Assembly: GCA_003214295.1 (NCBI GenBank)
Contig: QCLV01000003.1
Span: 25,845-89,844, forward strand
Direction of reading: 5' to 3'
DNA: 64,000 nucleotides
Source of the DNA: Prochlorococcus sp. AG-418-F08
GTDB taxonomy: Bacteria; Cyanobacteriota; Cyanobacteriia; PCC-6307; Cyanobiaceae
Shown here: positions 29,920 to 37,961 of the stretch, piece after piece
How positions within the stretch are numbered: the first letter of the stretch is position 1
How the letters are laid out: each line of letters opens with the position of its first letter
Translations under genes and position numbers: made by a program
Notes under the pieces: model-generated
Told to the model about the DNA's origin: nothing
Database searches by the model: none
The model's input: only the letters and a program-made list of their open reading frames with translations

Positions 29920-30255
29920 ATGGTTAAAGACTTTTTAAATGCATATCAAGAATTTTGGGTTAAGGCTACAGACTTCAAGGGATTTACATCGCGATCTGAC
30001 TGGTGGTTTGTTCAACTAGCAAATCTAATAATTGCTTTAATAACTATCCCAATATTTTTACGGATTTATGGCTTCAACGTATATGGAGTTGTATGCATCA
30101 TACCTCAAATAGCTATTGATATAAGGAGAATTAATGATTTTGGTAAGGATTGGAAATGGATCTTTATAAATTTAATACCCGTTTTCGGATGGATTTTGTG
30201 GTTTATCTGGTTAGGATTTGGTAAGACCGGTAATGGCGAAAGGAAATTTATCTGA
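29920..30255 (+). CDS. DUF805 family membrane protein
   Basis: 111 residues, three membrane segments. FNAYxxFW-type start (LNAYQEFWVKATDFKGFTSR), DWWF and the family end RRINDFGKDWKWIF with WLGFGKTGNGERKF. The role of DUF805 is unknown. Confidence 0.85.
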   Translation: MVKDFLNAYQEFWVKATDFKGFTSRSDWWFVQLANLIIALITIPIFLRIYGFNVYGVVCIIPQIAIDIRRINDFGKDWKWIFINLIPVFGWILWFIWLGFGKTGNGERKFI

Positions 30256-30382
30256 AATTCCATAAGTTCCAGTAGAAAATCTAATAAAAAAATTCAGAAT
30301 TGAGTTTTTTCCCAAATTTCATCTAAAACAATAAAAATCATTTATATTTCTAGAAAATTTTTTAAGGTGCGTTTTATATAAA

Positions 30383-30703
30383 TTAACTTTTTATTTTTTT
30401 TTGAAAATCTACAAATCTTACTTTGCTCCTTAATGCTAGTTGCTTTTCAAGAATTTTAAAAACATGTAATTCGCATTCAGTTAATTTTAGAAATTGTTCT
30501 AATGTATCTTTATCTTCTTCATCAAAGCTATCGAAAACTTCTGAAATTGAAATCTCATTTTTAGAGATAAAATCCTCTGCAACATCTTCTGGATTTTTAC
30601 CTAAGTCGAAATTCTCAAAAGCCTCATAAGAATTAAGTTCTCTAGTTAACCATTTAAACCATGGTTCACGTTTATTAAATTTTTTGTTTATAAATTTCTT
30701 CAT
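30383..30703 (-). CDS. Small soluble protein, paralogue of the 19.5-kb gene
   Basis: 106 residues from ATG at 30703. The C-terminal block QFLKLTECELHVFKILEKQ matches the 19536-19802 protein. It is acidic in the middle (FDSFDEEDKDTLE). Confidence 0.7.
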   Translation of the reverse strand: MKKFINKKFNKREPWFKWLTRELNSYEAFENFDLGKNPEDVAEDFISKNEISISEVFDSFDEEDKDTLEQFLKLTECELHVFKILEKQLALRSKVRFVDFQKKIKS

Positions 30704-30916
30704 AAAATAATTTTTTACTAATTTCATCATTATTGTTAATTACTTCTTTGGCAGCTGTAAAATTACTCATTTTATGAGTTGAATTAAAAATAAATACTAA
30801 TTTAATTATTTTATGACATATTAAAACATCACCTTTTAAAAAGGTTCTCAGAATAGGTATTTTTCGCACTTAATTTGGTGTAAAAGATAGTTAAACTTAG
30901 TTTTTATTAAAGAACC

Positions 30917-31135
30917 TTGTCTATTCCATTTTATGACTTTCCTTCATCTCCAATTTTAATTATTGGTGCTCTGGGAATTACAGTAGCAATATTAGTATTT
31001 TTTGTTGCATATCAAAAATATTTCAATTCACCTATGAATAGAGAGCTTACTAAAAAGAAAAAAGCTTTAATTGAAGAACGAACAGAATTAAATGAAAGAT
31101 TATTAAAAATAGAACAAGATTTAAAAAATTTATGA
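30917..31135 (+). CDS. 72-residue membrane protein with coiled tail
   Basis: TTG start. One membrane helix (residues ~12-32), then a charged coiled coil (LTKKKKALIEERTELNERLL). It may anchor a complex at a membrane; no partner is visible. Confidence 0.6.
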   Translation: MSIPFYDFPSSPILIIGALGITVAILVFFVAYQKYFNSPMNRELTKKKKALIEERTELNERLLKIEQDLKNL

Positions 31136-31252
31136 AATAAATAATTTTTAATTTTAAAAATTTATTAAAAGTAAAAATTTTAAAAAGTGATTGAATAATC
31201 TCGAATTCAAGATCTTAATTTTTTTTAGCAAAATTATGGTCTATAAGGGGTT

Positions 31253-31408
31253 ATGGATAAAGAACATCTTATCGACTTGATTTCTAATAGCCTTCTCTAT
31301 GAGAGTAAAGATTCCAACTCGAAAAACAATCTCAGTGAATTTAAGGATTATTTAATGAGATTAAATCTTGAGCAACTTAGAACTATGTCTAAAGAATTTA
31401 TTCTCTAG
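31253..31408 (+). CDS. 51-residue soluble protein
   Basis: MDKEHLIDLISNSLLYESKD start. Helical and polar. The upstream TAAGGGGT may serve as ribosome site. Confidence 0.55.
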   Translation: MDKEHLIDLISNSLLYESKDSNSKNNLSEFKDYLMRLNLEQLRTMSKEFIL

Positions 31409-31488
31409 TAGTTCATATAAAATAATTATTTTCTCTATTTAATAACCAATACTTTTTTTGTATTACTTTCATTAAATGAAATAACAAG

Positions 31489-31614
31489 ATGACTCAAATA
31501 ATAAATTGGTCATTTTTACTTCAATCCATCTATAAAACATTAATTTTAGTTTTTATCCAAATCATTTCTACCATAATCCAATTAAGTAAATCCTTAATTA
31601 AACCTTCTTCTTAA
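31489..31614 (+). CDS. 41-residue membrane microprotein
   Basis: MTQIINWSFLLQSIYKTLIL start, mostly one hydrophobic helix. The 3' end overlaps the convergent gene by 21 bases. Confidence 0.5.
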   Translation: MTQIINWSFLLQSIYKTLILVFIQIISTIIQLSKSLIKPSS

Positions 31615-31746
31615 TTTTCTTTTTAAAGGAATGCTGCTATACGCATGAGTACCAATAGATGGTGGTAAATCATTCTTTAAAGGATGCATAAAAGCATTTG
31701 CCATACTCTCTAACATTTTCGAAAGCCAATTAATTACAGAATTCAT
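31594..31746 (-). CDS. 50-residue conserved small protein
   Basis: MNSVINWLSKMLESMANAFM start, then HPLKNDLPPSIGTHAYSS and a basic end. The proline-rich middle and amphipathic start look like a real constrained protein. Confidence 0.65.
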   Translation of the reverse strand: MNSVINWLSKMLESMANAFMHPLKNDLPPSIGTHAYSSIPLKRKLRRRFN

Positions 31747-32035
31747 TTGAAAATCTAAAAGTTTGCCTTATTATCATCCAGCAAAATCTTTCAAAAGTAA
31801 ATCAGTCTTTATGCTGATTTTTTTGAAAGATTCAATTATTTAAAATAATAAGTAAAAGAAGTAATATTATTTCCTTTAATCTTTTAGAGTTAGATTATTC
31901 CAGCCATTTTAAAAGTAAACGCAGCTCCATATTTACTTAGTAAATAATACTTATTTTTTCTAATTCACTTAATAAATTAAATTATTGAACATATATTCGT
32001 GCTATATCTCTATTCCAAATAAACCTAACAATATT

Positions 32036-32194
32036 ATGAATGATTCATTTGTTTCTACCAACGAGAATACAGAAATAGATTCTATTAATTCATATTTTGA
32101 GTGTATTACTGAATGTAGTATTGTAGATGGCCATCAAGAATGTATTACTCGTTGTTTAGAAATTCATTTAAAGGGGGGTGATCAAAATGAATAA
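32036..32194 (+). CDS. 52-residue protein with twin CX3C motif
   Basis: From ATG at 32036: MNDSFVSTNENTEIDSINSY, then ECITECSIVDGHQECITRC. Two CX3C pairs eight residues apart, the spacing of a helical hairpin that could form two disulfides or bind metal. It is coupled to the next ORF through ATGAATAA. Confidence 0.65.
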   Translation: MNDSFVSTNENTEIDSINSYFECITECSIVDGHQECITRCLEIHLKGGDQNE

Positions 32195-32405
32195 AAAAAA
32201 TACCCCACAAAGGAAAACAACTTTAAAATGGAACACTAATGGAGAACTTTCGGAGATTGATATGTTAAGAATTTTAGATAAGCTATCATCTAATGATCTT
32301 AATCAATGTCAATTAACATGCGATTCTGATAAAGTTAAAAAAAAATATATCTAAAACTTTTAAATTATTAATTAAGCAAATAAATTTGAACCTTTTATAC
32401 AAGTA
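32187..32405 (+). CDS. Small soluble protein coupled to the CX3C gene
   Basis: It starts inside the end of the preceding gene. MNKKNTPQRKTTLKWNTNGE start; a central ELSEIDMLRILDKLSSND and CQLTC pair. By hand translation it runs 72 residues to TAA at 32403; the last ~20 residues are low complexity and the true end is uncertain. Confidence 0.45.
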
Positions 32406-32444
32406 AAAATATTTCTAATGATTCCTCTTAAAATTGAAAAAAAC

Positions 32445-32468
32445 TCTATTAAAAAGCTTTTTTAATAG
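32445..32468. terminator. Hairpin with A/T-rich stem
   Basis: CTATTAAAAA, a short GC centre, then TTTTTTTAATAG. Could end transcription in either direction. Confidence 0.4.
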
Positions 32469-32638
32469 TCTTAAGTCAGACTAGATTACAAAAAAAAATT
32501 TTTTTTATATTTTGATCCATGCTTCTAATAAAAAGCATCTAAAGTAATTTTCATAAGATATTTATCTTTAATTTAGCTAGATTTTTATCAATATTTAAAA
32601 TATTTTCAGAAAATCTTAGAGTTAACTCTAAAAAATTT

Positions 32639-32773
32639 TTAGATCTTTTTCCTTTTTTTTATGAATGTTTTACTAATTTCTTTTTTTGGTAGTTGAATCT
32701 GTTTTACTAAACCTAAATCACCATGAGTTGGACAATAATAGGTCATAAGCATCCACTTTTTTTCTTCATCCAT
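32639..32773 (-). CDS. 44-residue basic protein
   Basis: MDEEKKWMLMTYYCPTHGDL start, then a Lys-rich tail. The N-terminal part, with Cys-Pro-Thr-His, is not low complexity and supports a real gene. Confidence 0.55.
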   Translation of the reverse strand: MDEEKKWMLMTYYCPTHGDLGLVKQIQLPKKEISKTFIKKRKKI

Positions 32774-32966
32774 AGATAACAATCCCTTAAATTAGTGTTG
32801 GTTAATTTTTTAGGACGAATTATGAAAAAATTCATGTTATTTAATCTTTTTTTCTTTTTTACTTAATACTTTATAAAATTTTCAATCTATTCTCAACCAA
32901 ATAGATATAAATACGCATGACTTTTAAAAAAAATACTGCTATTTATTAATTAAATTAAAATTACTT

Positions 32967-33098
32967 ATGTCTTTAGAATCTATATTGATGGTAGTTGCTC
33001 CCATATGTATTTTTACTGCGGGAGTTATTGTTTTACCTATTTTAGTAAAACCACGGAAACAATCTGGTCTACCAAAGAGGTATATACGCGGTCTTTAA
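32967..33098 (+). CDS. 43-residue membrane microprotein
   Basis: MSLESILMVVAPICIFTAGV start, one helix, then PILVKPRKQSGLPKRYIRGL. The form recalls small photosynthetic subunits, but I do not recognise it as one of them. Confidence 0.6.
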   Translation: MSLESILMVVAPICIFTAGVIVLPILVKPRKQSGLPKRYIRGL

Positions 33099-33197
33099 AT
33101 TAAATAAACTTAAGGAATAGCAAAGCCAAGTAGTGCAAAAAAATAGTTAGATAAATACAAAGCGATTGCCCTAAAAGGACAAATTCAATATGTGTGG

Positions 33198-33217
33198 CTC
33201 AAATTAATTAATTTGAG
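33198..33217. repeat. 20-bp perfect palindrome
   Basis: CTCAAATTAATTAATTTGAG in the 246-base gap before the desaturase. A second palindrome, AGATAAAATTTTATCT, follows about 20 bases later. Possibly regulatory; AT-rich. Confidence 0.35.
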
Positions 33218-33344
33218 AATGAAATTTAACCAGATAAAATTTTATCTAATGAAAAATTATAAATTCTTTCATAAAAAGACACTGTGATGGATGATAGAGT
33301 ATATGAATTAATTTAAATTTGACCAAATACTTACTAAACAAATT

Positions 33345-34511
33345 TTGAGTAATATAAAATTTTCAGGTCTTCATGGCCAAGCGCTTGAAGTAGAGAATAG
33401 TGATATTCCAAGCATAAAAGAATTTAAGGATGTTATCCCAGATCACTATTTTAAGTGTAATACCAAAATTTCTTTGAGGTATCTTTTACAATCAGCTTTA
33501 ATTCAATTTTTAGTAGTAGTGATAGGTTTGTGTATTCCATTAACTACGAAAATGATCCCAATTTGGATCATTTACTCATTACTATCAGGGACCACTGCGA
33601 TGGGATTTTGGGTCATTGCCCATGAATGTGGACATGGAGCATTTTCTAAAAACAAAACTTTGGAAACTATTATTGGATACCTACTGCATTCATTTCTACT
33701 AGTTCCTTATTTCTCCTGGCAGCGTTCTCATGCAGTGCATCATCGCTTCACAAATAATGTAACCAACGGAGAAACTCATGTTCCTTTAGTCATTAAAGGA
33801 AATGGGGTTACAGAAAAGGTAGGAGGAGAAAAAGAATTGCATTTTTCAAATTCCCTTGGTAAAAAAAATTACGGAATTCTGCAACTTATTTTACATCTAA
33901 TATTTGGCTGGCCTGCTTATTTATTTACAGGAAGCACCGGAGGCGTTAAATATGGTAATTCAAATCATTTTTGGCCAATAAAACCATTTTCAAAGGCATT
34001 ATGGCCATCAATATGGACTAAGAAAGTTTGGATATCAGATATTGGTGTGAGTTTAACATTAATGGGTATTTTTTATTTTGTTATTAAGTGTGGTTTATTT
34101 CCAGTGATTGTTTTTTATTTTGGTCCTTTATTAGTAGTTAATTGTTGGTTAGTAGTTTATACATGGCTTCATCATACAGATTCAGATGTACCTCACCTAT
34201 CAAATACTGGATTTTCATTTATGAGAGGAGCATTTCTTTCTATTGACAGGCCTTATGGCAAAATACTTAATTTTCTTCATCATAATATAGGTTCTAGTCA
34301 TGTCGTTCATCATGTCTGTCCAACCATCCCTCATTATTACGCTAAAAAAGCTACCGTCTTAATTAAAAGGAGATTTAAAAAAGCATATCTTTTTAATCCT
34401 GATCCTATCCACAAGGCTCTATGGAATGTTGCTATCAATTGCGTAGCGGTGAAATCAGAAATCAATAAAGGGTACTATGTCTGGCAATCTTCATATAATA
34501 AAAAAGCGTAA
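33345..34511 (+). CDS. Membrane acyl-lipid fatty acid desaturase (delta-12 type)
   Basis: 388 residues. All three histidine boxes of membrane di-iron desaturases are present: HECGH near residue 94, HAVHHRF near residue 131 and HVVHHVCP near residue 322. Four hydrophobic segments surround them. By its overall form it inserts a second double bond into membrane lipid acyl chains, which helps membranes at low temperature and high light. TTG start. Confidence 0.9.
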   Translation: MSNIKFSGLHGQALEVENSDIPSIKEFKDVIPDHYFKCNTKISLRYLLQSALIQFLVVVIGLCIPLTTKMIPIWIIYSLLSGTTAMGFWVIAHECGHGAFSKNKTLETIIGYLLHSFLLVPYFSWQRSHAVHHRFTNNVTNGETHVPLVIKGNGVTEKVGGEKELHFSNSLGKKNYGILQLILHLIFGWPAYLFTGSTGGVKYGNSNHFWPIKPFSKALWPSIWTKKVWISDIGVSLTLMGIFYFVIKCGLFPVIVFYFGPLLVVNCWLVVYTWLHHTDSDVPHLSNTGFSFMRGAFLSIDRPYGKILNFLHHNIGSSHVVHHVCPTIPHYYAKKATVLIKRRFKKAYLFNPDPIHKALWNVAINCVAVKSEINKGYYVWQSSYNKKA

Positions 34512-34622
34512 AATCATATATTTTTTTTATCACAGTAATTTACGCAAATCTGAAAAGAATATAAAAGAATAAACAATAATCAGATATTCATCTTAGAAAT
34601 TAATTTAGAAAAAAAAATCACT

Positions 34623-34784
34623 ATGAGTGGAGACAATTTACACGGTAATCAACCTATTAAATTTTATTCAGAGAAAATAACACTTACAAAAGTTGAATTA
34701 TTAGAAAGACAGTTAAGTTTAGGAGAAAAAGTTTCAGATTTAGATGAGAAGCATAAAGAATGGAGTAGAAAACTCTCAGATTAA
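34623..34784 (+). CDS. 53-residue soluble protein
   Basis: MSGDNLHGNQPIKFYSEKIT start, then a charged helix (ELLERQLSLGEKVSDLDEKH). No known domain. Confidence 0.6.
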   Translation: MSGDNLHGNQPIKFYSEKITLTKVELLERQLSLGEKVSDLDEKHKEWSRKLSD

Positions 34785-34897
34785 TCAGTAAATTAAATAA
34801 TGCTGAATAACTTATTAATATTTTAATAGGATTTAATTCACTAACTTTTTCTGTTAATTATTGAGTAATTATTAGTAGCATACAAATCATATCCTCT

Positions 34898-35435
34898 TAA
34901 AAAAACCATTTTTTAGCTTCAACAATTACTTCCTCAAGATTCCCAATACACCACAATTCATTTTTATTTTTAATATATGATCAAATAATTAATTAGGCTT
35001 GTATGCTTATTGCCGATTTTGAATAGCCCATAAAACATCAAAAATTGGCCCTTTTAGTGAAATTTTCCTGACTCTTTTAAAAGCTCAATCGTACAATTCC
35101 ATTTTTCTACGTAAATCATATTTATAGAAAATATCCCTTGCAAAAAAATGTTTCAAATTCAATGGAATTTTCCCAGGGATTTTTTTCTACATCAAGCTTA
35201 AAAGGCTGAGGCATTTTCTTATTTAATTCTTCATAATCAATTCAAGAAATAATACTTTTTCTATGCAATAAATTTGGATCACTTGTTTGCCATACTTCGT
35301 CAGTAAAGCGTTTTTGAAAGACTACACCATGCTCACCGCTGCCGCTACCAATTTCTATATTGAACAATTTTTATTTATGACTTTTAAAAGTACATCCTCA
35401 ATACTGTTTCTTTTAGTTGCAGAAAAAAAGCCTAT
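34898..35435 (-). pseudogene. Decayed DUF938 methyltransferase
   Basis: Reading the minus strand gives successive family blocks in different frames. They are FFSATKRNSIEDVLLKVINK, IEIGSGSGEHGVVFQKRF, WQTSDPNLLHRKSIIS then a TGA where Trp is expected, NMIYVEKWNCTIELLKES, LMFYGLFKIGNKHTSL, and CIGNLEEVIVEA. The order fits DUF938 proteins. At least two in-frame stops and several frameshifts break it. Confidence 0.8.
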
Positions 35436-35491
35436 TATCCAAAATTATATAATTTATGAATTATCGTAAAATTTAAAATTTTAAGATCTTT

Positions 35492-35635
35492 TTACTTTAC
35501 TTTTCTCAATTTAGGAGTCTTAATAAACATTACTTTCAAGCTGAAGAATAATATAAATATAGTTAAGACAGGCAGTATATAAAGTATCAAATCAGAACTT
35601 ACTAATGAAGGCAACCTAGCAAAAATCAAGTGCAT
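35492..35635 (-). CDS. 47-residue membrane microprotein
   Basis: MHLIFARLPSLVSSDLILYI start; one helix, then a basic tail. It lies upstream of the DUF938 remnant and might be an accidental frame. Confidence 0.4.
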   Translation of the reverse strand: MHLIFARLPSLVSSDLILYILPVLTIFILFFSLKVMFIKTPKLRKVK

Positions 35636-36005
35636 GCAATAAGTCGAAATTGACATTTTTTTAATGTATCTAATGTATTAATAGCAATTTTTTAGCTTTA
35701 AAAACTATTTTTTAAAACAGAAATTAAAAAAGGGTTAGCCTGTATCCCTACTAGCCAACCCTTGCTTACATATTAATTTAAATTACCTCTAAATGAGGAT
35801 TGACTCCAAAAAAAAGCTCATATCTCATAAATTTAGACTCACAAACATATAAATATTAGGATCAATAAAGCATAACTATAAGGATATAATTTGATACATT
35901 ATTGTACCATTTCTGCTACTATTAATGCCTTTTATGCAATTTAAACCGATTTTCTTTACAAAACTAAATATATGTGTTATATTAATTAACAATTATAAAA
36001 AACAA
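35636..36005. other. 370-base non-coding stretch before hli pair
   Basis: No convincing ORF. It holds a terminator-like hairpin on the minus strand at 35730-35763. The segment upstream of that hairpin (to ~35900) may be a minus-strand RNA. Confidence 0.4.
35724..35763 (-). terminator. Minus-strand terminator with GGGATAC loop
   Basis: Minus strand: AAGGGTTGGC, loop TAGTAGGGATACAG, GCTAACCCTT, then T run. Loop shared with hairpins at 37.3, 45.8 and 48.3 kb. Confidence 0.65.
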
Positions 36006-36113
36006 ATGACTCCTGAAGCAGAACGTTTTAATGGTTGGGCAGCTATGTTAGGTTTCGTTGCAGCTGTTGGTGCATACGTAACAACTGGCCAAATTATCCC
36101 CGGTTGGTTCTAA
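36006..36113 (+). CDS. hli: High-light-inducible protein (Hli), short form
   Basis: 35 residues: starts MTPEAERFNGWAAMLGF and ends TTGQIIPGWF. It is one chlorophyll-binding helix of the LHC superfamily, thought to bind pigments and dissipate light energy in thylakoids. The normal NGR is NGW here, so the pairing arginine is replaced. The stop overlaps the next hli ATG by one base. Confidence 0.9.
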   Translation: MTPEAERFNGWAAMLGFVAAVGAYVTTGQIIPGWF

Positions 36114-36253
36114 TGAAAAATATTGCACCTCAAAAAGTAGAGAAAGAAAAAATTGTAGCTGAAAAGCTAAATGGTAGATTTGCCATGTTGGGTTTTATAG
36201 CACTTGTTGGCGCTTACTTAACTACAGGTCAGATCATCCCTGGTTTTATTTAA
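36113..36253 (+). CDS. hli: High-light-inducible protein (Hli)
   Basis: 46 residues. Chlorophyll-binding signature AEKLNGRFAMLGFIALVGAY and C-terminal TTGQIIPGFI. A charged N-terminal tail (KVEKEKIV) precedes the helix. Translationally coupled to the upstream hli; a strong terminator follows. Confidence 0.93.
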   Translation: MKNIAPQKVEKEKIVAEKLNGRFAMLGFIALVGAYLTTGQIIPGFI

Positions 36254-36273
36254 TCAAAGAATTATATTTTTTT

Positions 36274-36310
36274 AAAGAATCAAATTTATTAAAATTTGAT
36301 TCTTTTTTTT
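36274..36310 (+). terminator. Terminator of the hli pair
   Basis: AAAGAATCAAATTT / AAATTTGATTCTTT stem with a long T run on the plus strand. Confidence 0.85.
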
Positions 36311-36563
36311 TGGTAACTTTCAATTAGATATTCAATTTTCCTTATTATTCTAATTTTTTGGATATGAAAAATTATATAAAATGTAAAAACCCTAAGAGGA
36401 TCCTAAAAAATAAAATAAATCAGTGGAAAATTTTGTAAAAAAAGAGATTGAATAATTTAAATTAAATAATTCTGCAGATAAGTTAATTAATCTAGACTAT
36501 TACCCTTTTGGTAAGATAAATTTATTTGCTATAAAAACTAAATTAAGAAGGACATTTTTATCT

Positions 36564-36692
36564 ATGAGAGTAAAGCTTGAACCCGATACTGCATTTATAG
36601 GCAGAAAATTTGCATATATATTTCTTGGAATAATATTCAGCCTCAATGCAATTACTTTTATTTGGTTTTGTTTATTTTCAAAAATAAATTAA
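36564..36692 (+). CDS. 42-residue membrane microprotein
   Basis: MRVKLEPDTAFIGRKFAYIF start; one helix with phenylalanines, ends FSKIN. The form is like Hli-neighbour microproteins. The 310 bases between the hli pair and this ORF hold the hli terminator and nothing else I can support. Confidence 0.6.
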   Translation: MRVKLEPDTAFIGRKFAYIFLGIIFSLNAITFIWFCLFSKIN

Positions 36693-36790
36693 ATAAAGTT
36701 GTTTTAATTTATTAATTTTTTTCAAAACAAATAAGGTAAATGAGACAAAAAACTTTTGAGAAATAGGTTATTTAAGAATTTAAAAAGTTA

Positions 36791-36997
36791 TTAAAAAATT
36801 CCAGGTATAATTTGCCCTGTTGTTATGTAAGCACCTATAAGTGCAATAAAGCCAACCATAGCCCATCTGCCATTTACTTTTTCTGCGTTTTGAGGATAAC
36901 CATCATAAGATACAGATTCATCTATATATGGTCTTGTTTCGGAAGGGAACATATTCTGTCTTCCACCTGATTCTGTTGTGACTTCTGAGTTTGACAT
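36791..36997 (-). CDS. hli: High-light-inducible protein (Hli), long form
   Basis: 68 residues from ATG at 36997. The N-terminal 45 residues are polar (SEVTTESGGRQNMFPSET); then AEKVNGRWAMVGFIALIGAY and TTGQIIPGIF. The longer tail separates it from the 35-46-residue forms. Confidence 0.93.
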   Translation of the reverse strand: MSNSEVTTESGGRQNMFPSETRPYIDESVSYDGYPQNAEKVNGRWAMVGFIALIGAYITTGQIIPGIF

Positions 36998-37220
36998 TAT
37001 TAAAAGCAAATATTTGTGAACTAATGTAACACAAATATTAATTTATGTAAATCAATAAATGGAATAATTTGCGGAAATTACCTAAAGCATAATTTTTAGA
37101 TTCTTACGAAATTTTTAAAATATAAATAAGAATTCATTAATTTTCTTAATAGCACCTTTTACTAAATCATCTAAGTGAGCATTTATACTCACGATAAGTA
37201 ATTTTACTTATTAAGATAAT

Positions 37221-37318
37221 ATAAGCATTTAGGAAGTGCTTAGCTGGTTAAAGTCAGAAGAAACTGAATTTAACTAAGTCGTCATGAGCTTGCCGGTGGG
37301 ATACTTGCAAGCTCTTTT
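37221..37318 (+). ncRNA. Structured RNA candidate with three stems
   Basis: GATAATAT just upstream could be a -10 box. Stem 1 AAGCA/TGCTT; stem 2 CTTAG...GTTAAA...TCAG paired with CTGA...TTTAAC...CTAAG; stem 3 is a terminator GAGCTTGC/GCAAGCTC with TTTT. No ORF fits. The terminator loop contains GGGATAC. Confidence 0.6.
37286..37318 (+). terminator. Terminator of the 37.2-kb RNA
   Basis: 8-bp stem GAGCTTGC / GCAAGCTC, loop CGGTGGGATACTT, TTTT tail. Confidence 0.8.
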
Positions 37319-37443
37319 AAATTTGAAGCAAGAAATGCAATTACCATTAAATTAAGATTTGTTTATTAATAAAAATTTTAAAGCATTAGAAAAAGTCAAA
37401 ATTTCATTTTTTTGCTAAATAGAAAAAAGATTTAATAAAAGAT

Positions 37444-37539
37444 ATGTCTTTTGATTTTATTCTCATTCCTTTTTGCATTTTCATTATTCTATTTCTTTTC
37501 AATAGAGAAAATAAAATCTACAAAAAATCTAAAAACTAA
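37444..37539 (+). CDS. 31-residue membrane microprotein
   Basis: MSFDFILIPFCIFIILFLFN then a short Lys/Asn tail. One helix. Confidence 0.45.
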   Translation: MSFDFILIPFCIFIILFLFNRENKIYKKSKN

Positions 37540-37961
37540 TTAGATTAATAATTTTGAAAAGGAATTTATAGTAAAGTTAAAATCACTTTATAATCTATTA
37601 ATAAAAAATTTGTTTAAATTTGCAGTCTTCAATTATTTTAAAATTTTAAAAAACTATGAAACTTCTTTACTTAAGATTATATTATCCCAATATAATCTTG
37701 AACTATTAATCTGACTTAATTTTCGTTGACAGTGTATGCACTTACATTTGTTTGATTGAAATTTATTTTTCATTTATTTTCTCTTTTTTTTAAGAAACCA
37801 AATTTCCATTACTAATGCAAGTTCAAATAATTGAAATTTAATTTATTTTGAGGGGATAATCATAAAAACATGTTATTCTCAACAAACAATTTCACATTGT
37901 TCTGGAAATCGTTGATATTTTATAATGCATCAAAAGACAGCACAAATTAAATAAATTCCTT
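37540..37961. other. 422-base non-coding stretch
   Basis: No gene supported. It contains a perfect 11-bp inverted repeat at 37673-37699 (AAGATTATATT / AATATAATCTT) and a TTGACA at about 37727 that could be part of the promoter for the LptF/G-like gene. Confidence 0.4.
37673..37699. repeat. 11-bp inverted repeat
   Basis: AAGATTATATT, loop ATCCC, AATATAATCTT. No long T run, so not clearly a terminator. Confidence 0.5.

Noticed and set aside
29666..29938. 90-codon ORF rich in Lys, Leu and Ile
   Set aside because: The overlapping 54-residue frame has better composition and a cysteine motif, and the long frame runs into the DUF805 gene.
35287..35469. 60-codon plus-strand ORF
   Set aside because: It is the reverse strand of the DUF938 pseudogene, whose domain blocks explain the sequence.
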